Source: Phycisphaerales bacterium
Lineage (GTDB): Bacteria; Planctomycetota; Phycisphaerae; Tepidisphaerales; Tepidisphaeraceae
Assembly (NCBI GenBank): GCA_028288875.1
Contig: JAQGHK010000544.1
Span: 1-12,627 of the forward strand
Reading direction: 5' to 3'
Length of the DNA stretch: 12,627 nt
In this document: positions 1 through 8,044 of the stretch, one piece after another
Layout: every line of letters starts with the position of its first letter
How positions within the stretch are numbered: the first letter of the stretch is position 1
The notes under the pieces: generated by a model
Seen by the model: the letters and a program-made list of their open reading frames with translations, nothing else
The model's database searches: none
What the model was told of the DNA's origin: nothing
Position numbers and translations under genes: made by a program

Positions 1-2835
1 ATCCATCTGCCCCACCGCCCGACCGAGGCGAGCGCCGATTTCGGCTGTCTGCGGCTGGCCATCGGTGCTGCTGGCCAGATCGCGCGTGTTGCGGCCAGTC
101 AGTTCCTGGCCGGTGGTGAGCAGGCGCGGCTCGGGCGGCTTGGCGTCGGGCTTGCGATTGGCGTCGGTCGTCAATTGCGTGACGACTTTCGGATCGGCGG
201 CTTTGAGTTTGTCCGGACCTTGCAGCGTGAGGCTATCCAGATTGTGGCCCGATTGCCGGCGGACCAGCCCAGCGATCTGTTCCTGCAACTCGGCCAGCTT
301 CTCCCGCAGGCGGGCGAGCTCGCGCTTCTGCGCTTCCTTCAATTGGCCGAGCACCTGCTCCAGCCCGAGCTCCACCTGCTTCTGCGTCTGCTGCGCGTTG
401 GCCTGCTGATTCTCTGCCGTCTGGCGCGAGGCGCGCTTTTGATCGGGCGACACTTTCGATTGCTCGCCCTGCTTGGCGGCGGCGGCCATCGCTTCCGACG
501 CGCTCGGATCGCTGCGCTTCATCTGCTCGGCCTGCTTGGCCATCGCATCGAGCGCTTTCTGCGTGCGGTCGGCGAGCTTCGCCTGCCGCTCGGCGACGGC
601 GTCAAGCTTGGCGTGTTGATCGGCGGGCAGGTTTTCGGGCTTCTTGCCGAGGTTCGTCTTGGCGAAATCTTCGTTCGCTTGGCGGAGCTGCTTTTGCTCA
701 TTGAGGATCGCGGTGATTTCGTTGGTGCTGCCCTGCAGGCTGCCGACGGAATCAAGCTTGGCGAGCGCGTGATCGAGCTGGCCGAGGGCTTTCGTCTGGT
801 CGGCCTTTGCGGCATCCAGATCGGCTGCACGCGGCTCAGCGGCTTTGTCTTTCTGGCCCGCGTTGGTCAGATCCTGCGCGGCGTTCTTCATCGGCCCTTC
901 GCCGGCCTTGGTGAGCGTGTCGCGCACGTCGGTGGCCGTGGTCTTCAAGTCGTCGGCCGTCGAGCGATTTTCGTCCAGCCGATCGAGCGACTGCTGCACA
1001 CGATCGCCAAGCTGCTTGGCCGATGACGCGGCCGTGGCTTGCTGCTGCGTGATGCGCTGCGCGACGGATTGATCGCCGGCGTCCAGCTGCGGCTTGTCCT
1101 TCGTGTCCTTGGCCAGTTGCTCCGTGTCCTGCTTGGCCCGCTGTTGCGTGGTGCGGAGCAGGCTGGCCTGTGTTTTGACGCCGCGCAGCTCATCGGTGAC
1201 GCGGGCGGCGAGTTCGTCCTGGGAGACGATCGAAATCCGCAGCTTCGGCGTGCTGACGGGCTCGTGGCGTTTGCCGTTGAGATCGTAATTGTCGCGGGCG
1301 ACCAGCGAATATTCGACGACGTCGCCGGCCACCAGCTGCAGCGGCGTCAGATCCCATTTGTAGTTCAGGCGGAACCGTACGCGATCCGGCGAGGCGTCGA
1401 TCGCCTGCCAGGCCGTTGCTTCCTTCGGCTTGCCTGCGTCGATCAGTGGCAGCTCCCACGATTTCGGCGACGGCTGCAGGCGATTGACCACCAGCTTCAC
1501 CTCGGCCACGCCGCAATCGTCTTCGGCGACGGCCTGCATGGGCACGAACGCAGTTGCCGTGCGCTCGTCGCTGCGGCGCGGGTTTTCGAGTTGGATCGAG
1601 AGGTTCGTGTCCGGGCGGACAACCAATTCGTATTCTTCGATGGCAGTGTTGCTGAAACCATCAGCGTCACTGGCGCGGACGCGGAAGCGGCGAGAGGTGC
1701 TGGCCGTGAATGAGGCAATGGCCGTCGTATCACTCGGCTTTGCCCACGTGGGAATCGCCGTTGGCTGCGTCGTGGGCTGGGTGGCCGGCTGATTGCCGAC
1801 GGCTTCCAGTACGGGATCGGCGGTGCCGAGCGGCTTGTTGAATTTGATCTCGATGGCCACGCCGCTGCCCTCGGCGGCGACGGCGGGCGCGTTGGACAAA
1901 TCCTGCATCTGCATCGGGCGGCCGATGGCGTAGGGGGGTGGCGTGATGCGGGCGGTGATGCCGCGGATGGCGAGGCGCTGCACGATGGCGATCGGCGTTA
2001 GGTCCTGCCGATCGTCGCCGGCCTCGATCCAGGCATGCAGCGTGCCGCCGGTCTGGCCGGGGTCGAGGCGGGCATCGAGCGAGGAGGCGAACGCAGCGCT
2101 GTCGCCGCGGGCCATGAACATCTGCTGCACCGGGCCGCCGTCGATCTGGTAGTAGAGGATCGGCTTGATCGACGGGCGGTCGCCGCGGGCGAGATTCATC
2201 GCGACATTGATCTTCTGCCCCACCGCCACGCGCTGCGGCATGCCGCCGGTGATATCGATCTGCACGCGCTTCGGCCAGGCCCGGGCGCTAAACGGCGTGA
2301 CCAGGCGCGAAGCGATGATGCCGAGCGTGCTGCGGTCCAGCAGCGTGGTAGACGCGACTAACACAACGAAGAATGCGAGGGCCGCCGAGCCGACGGAAAG
2401 GATCGCCGGCTTGGCCACGACGGCGTCGGCCAGATTCACTTGGCCGGCGATGCGGGTGGCCTGTTCGATCGTCCGCTGCTGCAGCACAGCACTACCGGGA
2501 TTGCCGCCGTCGATGAAGTTGATTGTGGAGCGAAGGCGATCTTCGAATTGCGGGAAAGCGCGCTCGAGACGACCGGCGATATCTGATCGTGACACCGCCG
2601 CCGTCGCCGGGCGGGCAATGTAGCGATAGACGCACCAGCCGAACGCGCCAAACGACGCCAGGATCAGCAGCACCCGCGGCCAAGCGTATAGGTTCAGCAA
2701 ATAGTCGATGCCGACGACGATCAGAAGCAGGCCAACCGCCGCCGCCAGCGCGATGCCGACGCCGTACGCCACGCTCAGCCGACGGGCCCGCGTGCGGACG
2801 CTATCGATCGATTCGATCAAGGCGGTTGGCGGCAT
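1..2835 (-). CDS. Very large membrane-anchored coiled-coil protein (DUF4175-like), 3' end outside window
   Basis: The frame is open from ATG at 2835 to the window edge (945 residues, no stop), so the C-terminus is missing. The start is supported by a GAGG element 8 bases upstream and lies 24 bases after the preceding stop. Hydrophobic segments sit at about residues 21-43, 54-72 and 143-165; between the second and third is a motif LERAFPQFEDRLRSTINF (about 90-107). Residues ~170-530 look like an extracytoplasmic beta-rich region with a Thr-Gln-Pro linker (TQPTTQPT). Residues ~540-865 are rich in Gln, Lys, Ala and Glu and look like a long coiled coil, followed by a Pro/Lys linker. The layout resembles DUF4175-type proteins often found at the end of MoxR/BatA operons in planctomycetes; that family name is my recognition, not a search result. 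It probably acts as a structural or scaffold partner of the upstream vWA proteins. No catalytic motif was seen. Confidence 0.85.
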   Translation of the reverse strand, partial: MPPTALIESIDSVRTRARRLSVAYGVGIALAAAVGLLLIVVGIDYLLNLYAWPRVLLILASFGAFGWCVYRYIARPATAAVSRSDIAGRLERAFPQFEDRLRSTINFIDGGNPGSAVLQQRTIEQATRIAGQVNLADAVVAKPAILSVGSAALAFFVVLVASTTLLDRSTLGIIASRLVTPFSARAWPKRVQIDITGGMPQRVAVGQKINVAMNLARGDRPSIKPILYYQIDGGPVQQMFMARGDSAAFASSLDARLDPGQTGGTLHAWIEAGDDRQDLTPIAIVQRLAIRGITARITPPPYAIGRPMQMQDLSNAPAVAAEGSGVAIEIKFNKPLGTADPVLEAVGNQPATQPTTQPTAIPTWAKPSDTTAIASFTASTSRRFRVRASDADGFSNTAIEEYELVVRPDTNLSIQLENPRRSDERTATAFVPMQAVAEDDCGVAEVKLVVNRLQPSPKSWELPLIDAGKPKEATAWQAIDASPDRVRFRLNYKWDLTPLQLVAGDVVEYSLVARDNYDLNGKRHEPVSTPKLRISIVSQDELAARVTDELRGVKTQASLLRTTQQRAKQDTEQLAKDTKDKPQLDAGDQSVAQRITQQQATAASSAKQLGDRVQQSLDRLDENRSTADDLKTTATDVRDTLTKAGEGPMKNAAQDLTNAGQKDKAAEPRAADLDAAKADQTKALGQLDHALAKLDSVGSLQGSTNEITAILNEQKQLRQANEDFAKTNLGKKPENLPADQHAKLDAVAERQAKLADRTQKALDAMAKQAEQMKRSDPSASEAMAAAAKQGEQSKVSPDQKRASRQTAENQQANAQQTQKQVELGLEQVLGQLKEAQKRELARLREKLAELQEQIAGLVRRQSGHNLDSLTLQGPDKLKAADPKVVTQLTTDANRKPDAKPPEPRLLTTGQELTGRNTRDLASSTDGQPQTAEIGARLGRAVGQMD

Positions 2836-2859
2836 ACGGCAATCCTCAGACCGTCATTC

Positions 2860-5217
2860 TTAAACCATCCCAAACCACTTCCGGGCGATCCACTCGCTCG
2901 TCAGCACGATCACGAACATCAGCAGGGCCAGCGGTGCGTTCCACACCGGCTGATTGCTGATGACTGGTACGCGGCGTTCGGCACTGGCGATGAGCGGCAA
3001 TTGCTTGGCCGCGTCGGTCAGTTCGATCAGCTTCCCGCCCGTTTCACTGGCAAGCCGCGCCAAAGCGACGCGATCCACCTGCGGCGTACTCAATTCCAAC
3101 TTCGGCACGGCGATTTCGATCGGCAAGGTCAGATCGTCTACCCCCGGCACCGGACCGGCCAATTTTACCGTAAATTTACCCAGCCGGTCAGCAGAAAAAC
3201 TCGCCAGGTACGTGTCGCCGGGCTCCTGGCGAACCAGGGTTTCCAGGCGCGTGGTCGTGCCATCGCTGCTGACGATTTGGACGCGCAGCTGCGGCGGAAG
3301 TTGCGTCTGAAGTTGCGGATCAATCACCCGCAGTGTCAGTCGCACCTGCTGGCCCAGATCCGTCACGGGTTTCTGACTAACCAGTGTCATTCGGCGTTCA
3401 CCCAGCTTGCGACCGCGGGCAAGATAGCGGAGCTGCTGGACCCAGAAGGTGTCAAACACGCTTTCGCCGGTGTAGTAGCGCCAGCGCCATGAATCATCGA
3501 CGGCGAGGAACGCCGTGCGGCCCGCGCCGTAGCGTCCGGCGACGAGGATTGGTGCGAGGCGGCCGTCGGGGCCGAGGTCGGTCGGGTGCTCGGCGAAGAC
3601 TTCGCCGACGCCGGGCTTGGCCATCACGTTGCGGCTGTACCAGAACAGCGGCTGCCACGTCTGCTTGAGGAACGTTTCGTTCTCCGCCTTATCCGGCAGA
3701 AAGCGGAACAGCCCGCTGTCCAGGCCGGCCTTTGTGACGCGCGGGCGGAAGCCTTCGGCCAGCGTGCCACCATTCGTGCCCCAATCTTCGCTGGCGCTTT
3801 TGGTGACGTCAACGGGCAGCACGGCCTCGATTGGCGTGCCCTTCCACGCCGCCGGCGAGAACAGCGGGCCGGCCACCATGGCGAAGCCGCCGGCGCGACG
3901 GCCGACAAAATCAGCGATGAGCTGCGTCTGGTTGTCCGACAGTTCGCGCGGATCGACATCGCCGATCAGCACCACGTCGTACTGCAGCATCTCCTCGGCC
4001 GTCTCGGGGAAGCGGGTGATCGGCTTGTCGCCCTCCTGCCGGAACGACGCCTCGGCCGACAGCAGCAGGCAGCTGACGTCGATCGTCTTGTCGCGAATCA
4101 TCTCGTTCTTGAGATAGCGATAATCCCACCGCGGGTAGCCGTCGACGTAAAGGATGTTGATCTTCGCATCGAGCACGGAAAGCTGAATCTCGCGGGCGTT
4201 GTCTTCGGTATTGATTTCACCCGCCCGCGGCTCCGCCTCGACGATCAGGCTGAGGCTGCCGGGCTCGGCAGGCGTGAAGAGCAGTTCCACTTCGCCGGGC
4301 GCGTCGCCGGCGGGCGTGAAAGTCGCTTCGATCGGCCGGCCCTCGGGGGTGAGCATCACCTTGCCGGTTTTCTTGTCTTTCAGGCGAACGACTACCGGCG
4401 CGGCCGAGGGCCCGGTGACGCGGACGGTCGCCTTGATGTTCGCGATCTCCTTGGCGAACACGGCGTCTTCCACGCTGACCTGCTGCAGTTCAATATTCCG
4501 CGGCGGCTGGTCCGAGCCGACGGGGATCGCGAACACCGGCGTGCCAAAATCTTTCACTTCATCGATCGCCGCCGCCAACGATTGCTGCGGCATGTCGCGG
4601 CCATCGGTCAACCCCACCACGCCCGCCAGGCGACGGCCCTGCAGATCGCGCAGGATCGTGCGAACCGATGTGGCCACCTGCGTATTCTGGCCGAGCGGTT
4701 CGATCGTGGGCGACGGCTGCGTCGTAGACGTCGCGACGGCCGATGCGTCGGCATCGAAGCGATAGAACTTCAGTTCGTGTTTCTTGGCCAATTCTTTGAC
4801 GACGGCTGCGTCTTTGTCGCTCAGCAGCTTGGTGACCGCGGCGAGGCGTGTTTCAAGTTGATCGCCGGCGGTTGGCACGTCGGCCACGCGCATCGAGAGC
4901 GAATCGTCGATGGCGATCGCCAGCACAGAAGGTTCGATGCGCGATTGCGTGAGCGTCACTGTCGGCCGATTCAGCAGTGCCAGCACCAGGCCGATGAGCA
5001 TCAGGCGGAACGACGCGAGAATCACCCGCGGCCACCGGCCCCGGCCATCTCGCCGATAGACGTAAAACACCAGCGCGATGCCGAGGACGACGAGTGCGAA
5101 GTTCCAAACCGCCGTCCCACCGCCGGGCCATTGCGGATTGAACGCGAGCGAGAAATCCCCTTCGCGGGCAAGGAAGCCGCGATCAAGGCCGAGGAGAATT
5201 TCGATCAGACGGTTCAT
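2860..5217 (-). CDS. vWA membrane protein with degenerate glutamine-amidotransferase-like domain
   Basis: 785 residues from ATG at 5217, which overlaps the upstream TGA as ATGA; a start at 5256 is possible but would overlap the previous gene by 43 bases. Two N-terminal membrane helices (about 36-54 and 65-83) precede a von Willebrand A domain with a complete MIDAS-type DDSLS (104-108) and TDG (204-206). A beta-rich region follows, then a GATase1-like domain opening with ILYVDGYPRWDYRYLKNEM (355-373) and containing GRYGAGRTAFLAVDDSWRWR (561-580). A C-terminal helix (about 760-778) ends in a short basic tail. This helix-helix-vWA-GATase-helix order is common in planctomycete MoxR operons. I could find only one cysteine (Cys383) and none at a nucleophile elbow, so amidotransferase activity is unlikely; the domain is probably structural or binding. 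The vWA domain likely binds a divalent metal and a protein partner outside the cytoplasm or at the membrane. A TTQPS linker lies at ~165-169. Confidence 0.9.
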   Translation of the reverse strand: MNRLIEILLGLDRGFLAREGDFSLAFNPQWPGGGTAVWNFALVVLGIALVFYVYRRDGRGRWPRVILASFRLMLIGLVLALLNRPTVTLTQSRIEPSVLAIAIDDSLSMRVADVPTAGDQLETRLAAVTKLLSDKDAAVVKELAKKHELKFYRFDADASAVATSTTQPSPTIEPLGQNTQVATSVRTILRDLQGRRLAGVVGLTDGRDMPQQSLAAAIDEVKDFGTPVFAIPVGSDQPPRNIELQQVSVEDAVFAKEIANIKATVRVTGPSAAPVVVRLKDKKTGKVMLTPEGRPIEATFTPAGDAPGEVELLFTPAEPGSLSLIVEAEPRAGEINTEDNAREIQLSVLDAKINILYVDGYPRWDYRYLKNEMIRDKTIDVSCLLLSAEASFRQEGDKPITRFPETAEEMLQYDVVLIGDVDPRELSDNQTQLIADFVGRRAGGFAMVAGPLFSPAAWKGTPIEAVLPVDVTKSASEDWGTNGGTLAEGFRPRVTKAGLDSGLFRFLPDKAENETFLKQTWQPLFWYSRNVMAKPGVGEVFAEHPTDLGPDGRLAPILVAGRYGAGRTAFLAVDDSWRWRYYTGESVFDTFWVQQLRYLARGRKLGERRMTLVSQKPVTDLGQQVRLTLRVIDPQLQTQLPPQLRVQIVSSDGTTTRLETLVRQEPGDTYLASFSADRLGKFTVKLAGPVPGVDDLTLPIEIAVPKLELSTPQVDRVALARLASETGGKLIELTDAAKQLPLIASAERRVPVISNQPVWNAPLALLMFVIVLTSEWIARKWFGMV

Positions 5218-7379
5218 GTCTTTTTGTGATGCCCGAACCGCATGGCGAGGAAACACTCCACGCCGAGCAAGGTGAGAACGATGGTCATGAGCGACCAGCC
5301 GAAATCGCGGCCGGTGTCGGCGACGGCGGAAATATCGGGGAGATCGGCCCCTTCGAACTCCACGGCCGCGTTGCCGAGCGCCTGGCGGATGGCGTCATCA
5401 CTGACCGGCCGAATGTCGGCCTCGGCGGCGGGCGGGTTCACGCTGATCGGCACGCTGCCGTTGCGGCCGCTGAGCGTGAAGACGCCGGGGTGATCCAAAA
5501 TCGCGGACTCGTAAACAAGCGTGCCATCGGGCCGATTGGCTTGCTGCAGCGGCGTGTCGACGTTCGTGGCCGGGTCGCGCAGGCTCGGCGTGCCGGTGAG
5601 TTTGTACGCCGGCGGCAGCTGCAGCCGCTGGCCGACGTCGAGGTTCATCCAGCGTTCGCTACCGGCCACCGTACCGGCGAGGATTTCGTGCATGAGCGCC
5701 ACATACGCCGGCTTGGCGGGGAAATCGTTCCACTCTGCATCGGCACTGCTGGCGAAGAACACCACCCGGCCGTCGCCGAGCGATTGCAGCGTGACGGCCG
5801 GATCGCCGCTGGCCTGATACTTCAGTACCGCGTGCGACTTGGTTTCGGCTTTAGGCGACACCTGCCAGTAGGTGAACGACTGGGCGGTGTCGAGGCCGGA
5901 TTTTTCGAGGTTCGCGAACGCGGCCAGCAGCGGATCGTTATTGCCAGATGGATTGAACGCGAAGGTGTAACCCGGGCCGCTCTGCCGCTGCGTGAGCGGG
6001 CCGGGCAGCAGGCCGCGTGGGACAAGGGCGGCGTTGTAGCTGTCGCGCTGCACCTGGCCGCCGGTGAACCAAACGAGCGTGCCGCCTTGCTTCACGTAAA
6101 TGGCGAGCGCGTCGGCGATGGCCGGGGCGATCTGCGCGACGTCGGCGAAGAGGACGGCCCGGTAATCGCCGAGCGATTTGCCGCCGAGTTCGATATCGCT
6201 GATGCGCTCGGCCTTGATGTAGCTGTCGCTGGCCGCGCCGGCGTCGCCGCTGAGTTTGGGCGGCGAGAGTGCCAGTTCGAGGAATGCCCCGCTGCCGTCG
6301 AGTTCGGTCGCGCCGCGCCGGCCTTCAACGATGAGAATCTTCATCTCGGCCGCGACGTCGAGCGTGCGCTGCCGGACGTTATCGATCGGCAGCCGATCCT
6401 CGGCCGACAGCTTCGCGGTCAGCACCGTCGGGCCGCCGGTGCGGATCTGCGCGTTGCTCTGCGTCTGCTGCGGCGTATTCGCGTCGAGCGTCAGCGCCGA
6501 TCCGCCGGGCAGGCTTTCGCCGCCCAAAGTCCAGAGAAGGGACGATTCCACGCTTGCGCCGAACGCCTTGGCAGAGGCCGCAAAGTCATTTGCGAAACGG
6601 GTTCGCACCAAATTCGTTGTCGGCCAAACGTCCAAGACGGCGGCGTTCGTCGCGCCCGGGACGGACAGATTGAAATGCCGGATGCGATACGCGGCCGCGA
6701 GCTTCGGGCCGAGTTGTTCGAGCGCGGCGGCGTCGTCGCCGCGCCAGGCGGACGCCGTGCTGTCGCTCAGCAGGTCGAGGAACTTGACCGGCTGCTCGCT
6801 ATGCGTTTCGGCGGTGCGGCGGGCGAGATCGAGCGCGGCCGCGAGATCAGTCCCACTGGCCGATTGCGGAACGCGATCGATCGCCGCGCTCGCCGCTGAC
6901 AGGTCGTACGTCGGCTCGGCCAACACGGCGGCGGCGGGCTTGGCGGCGGTGATCAGCATCACGCTGTCGCCGCCGGCGCTCATCTGTTCGATCAATCGCT
7001 TGGCGACTTTTTTCGCCTGATCCAAATTCGTTTTGGCATTCGGGCGTTCGCTCTCGTACGCCATCGAATAGCTGTTATCGAGCACGATCACGTGCAGGCT
7101 GGCGCTTCGGCCGGCCAAGCGGGCGAGGCTGGTGCTGTCGCAACCCGTTGGGCGCGCGAGGGCCAAGCCCATGAGGCCAATCACCAGGCATCGGACGGCC
7201 AGTAGCAGCCATTGCTCAAACCGAAGCCGCCGGCGATTTTTCTTCATGGCCGCCAGCAGAAACTGCATGGCCGCCCATTCGATCGTTTTGTAGCGCCGAC
7301 GATTGAGCAGGTGAATGGCGATCGGAATGCCGACGGCCAGAATACCTGCGACCGCGAACCATGGCGCGAAGAACATCAT
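5214..7379 (-). CDS. BatA-type vWA membrane protein (aerotolerance regulator N-terminal domain)
   Basis: 721 residues. It starts MMFFAPWF with two consecutive ATG codons; the first (7379) overlaps the upstream TGA as ATGA, so I keep it. Residues 1-80 match the BatA/aerotolerance N-terminal module: a helix at ~4-26 containing PIAIHLLNRRRYKTIEWAAM, a basic loop MKKNRRRLRFEQW, and a second helix at ~56-76 ending in ALARPTG. A vWA domain follows with MIDAS-like DNSYS (101-105); the usual TDG is replaced by LSDST (204-208), so metal binding may differ. The middle and C-terminal parts look like beta-sandwich and GATase-like folds, and a last helix (about 694-712) precedes a HHKKT tail. BatA proteins work with MoxR ATPases at the membrane, in some bacteria in stress tolerance or protein maturation. 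Here it is translationally coupled at both ends. Its exact substrate is unknown. Confidence 0.88.
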   Translation of the reverse strand: MMFFAPWFAVAGILAVGIPIAIHLLNRRRYKTIEWAAMQFLLAAMKKNRRRLRFEQWLLLAVRCLVIGLMGLALARPTGCDSTSLARLAGRSASLHVIVLDNSYSMAYESERPNAKTNLDQAKKVAKRLIEQMSAGGDSVMLITAAKPAAAVLAEPTYDLSAASAAIDRVPQSASGTDLAAALDLARRTAETHSEQPVKFLDLLSDSTASAWRGDDAAALEQLGPKLAAAYRIRHFNLSVPGATNAAVLDVWPTTNLVRTRFANDFAASAKAFGASVESSLLWTLGGESLPGGSALTLDANTPQQTQSNAQIRTGGPTVLTAKLSAEDRLPIDNVRQRTLDVAAEMKILIVEGRRGATELDGSGAFLELALSPPKLSGDAGAASDSYIKAERISDIELGGKSLGDYRAVLFADVAQIAPAIADALAIYVKQGGTLVWFTGGQVQRDSYNAALVPRGLLPGPLTQRQSGPGYTFAFNPSGNNDPLLAAFANLEKSGLDTAQSFTYWQVSPKAETKSHAVLKYQASGDPAVTLQSLGDGRVVFFASSADAEWNDFPAKPAYVALMHEILAGTVAGSERWMNLDVGQRLQLPPAYKLTGTPSLRDPATNVDTPLQQANRPDGTLVYESAILDHPGVFTLSGRNGSVPISVNPPAAEADIRPVSDDAIRQALGNAAVEFEGADLPDISAVADTGRDFGWSLMTIVLTLLGVECFLAMRFGHHKKT

Positions 7380-8044
7380 GCCGCCCGCCCCGCCGCATCT
7401 ACGGCGGCGACGAAGGCACGCAGCTTCTGGGCGTCCAGCTTTCCGTTCGTGCGAACGCCGCTGCAGATGTCGACGCCGAAGGGTTTTACCTTGGCGATCG
7501 CTTCGCCCACATTGCCCGCATTCAGGCCGCCAGCGAGGTAGACGGGGATGCTGACGCTCTCCACGATTCGCCGGCTGATGCCCCAGTCGTGCACCCGGCC
7601 GGTGCCGCCGAGTTCTTTGACGGCCAGCGACGTGTTGCCGCTGTCCAGAAGAATCGCATCGACGTGCTCGGCGGCGGCGATGGCGTCATCCAGGCTGTCG
7701 TGGTTGCGGACGTGGATCACCTGCACCAGGCTGATGCCGGGCAGCTCCTTGCGGAGCTTTTCGTACGCGCTGACCGGAATCCAGTCGACCAGTTGCAGCG
7801 ACGTCGTGCGGCAGCGGCGGTGCTGGGCGATCAACTCGTCGGCATTCACCAGACTGGTCAGCAAAAACGACGAAACCCCCGGCGGCGTCCGCTTGGCAAC
7901 GCGGCCGATGATCGCTTCTTCGATCGCGCCGGGGCCGCTGGGCATCGCGCTCACCAGGCCGAGCACATCTGCCCCGGCCGACACGGCCAGCGCGGCTTCG
8001 GCCTCGTTGGCAATGCAGCAGATTTTGATGCGCGTTCGGCTCAT
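7376..8044 (-). CDS. TrpF-family barrel protein (divergent phosphoribosylanthranilate isomerase paralogue)
   Basis: 222 residues, close to the ~200-220 of TrpF. The ATG overlaps the DUF58 stop as ATGA, and its own TGA overlaps the BatA ATG the same way. Features shared with TrpF: KIC at the end of strand 1 with Cys9 in the place of the catalytic cysteine, ILLDS with Asp124 in the place of the catalytic aspartate, GGTG (136-139), AGGLNAGNV (171-179) and GVDICSGV (190-197). Differences: KICG has become KICC, the loop that normally holds a substrate-binding arginine (SPR/KRR type) reads AMPSGPG (33-39), and the strand that normally reads QLHG is LQLVDWIP (83-90). Canonical TrpF isomerises N-(5'-phosphoribosyl)anthranilate in tryptophan synthesis. 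Because of these changes and the absence of any trp gene nearby, I call it a paralogue of unknown substrate rather than TrpF itself. Family assignment is firm; enzyme role is not. Confidence 0.85.
   Translation of the reverse strand: MSRTRIKICCIANEAEAALAVSAGADVLGLVSAMPSGPGAIEEAIIGRVAKRTPPGVSSFLLTSLVNADELIAQHRRCRTTSLQLVDWIPVSAYEKLRKELPGISLVQVIHVRNHDSLDDAIAAAEHVDAILLDSGNTSLAVKELGGTGRVHDWGISRRIVESVSIPVYLAGGLNAGNVGEAIAKVKPFGVDICSGVRTNGKLDAQKLRAFVAAVDAAGRAA

Noticed and set aside
175..1713. Long plus-strand open frames (175-1026 and 1039-1713)
   Set aside because: Both are antisense to the continuous 945-residue minus-strand frame, which has a start with a ribosome site, membrane helices and a coiled coil; the plus frames show only biased composition.
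3586..5229. 547-codon open frame on the plus strand
   Set aside because: It lies wholly antisense to the well-supported vWA/GATase gene, its product is Arg/Gly/Ala/His-rich with no recognisable domain, and long antisense frames are expected in GC-rich DNA with strong third-position bias.
5226..6899. 557-codon open frame on the plus strand
   Set aside because: Antisense to the BatA-like gene; arginine- and glycine-rich composition and no motif, so a shadow frame.
7376..8044. Calling this gene trpF for tryptophan synthesis
   Set aside because: Loss of the QLHG and arginine-loop motifs and a non-trp neighbourhood make the pathway role unproven, so only the family is given.
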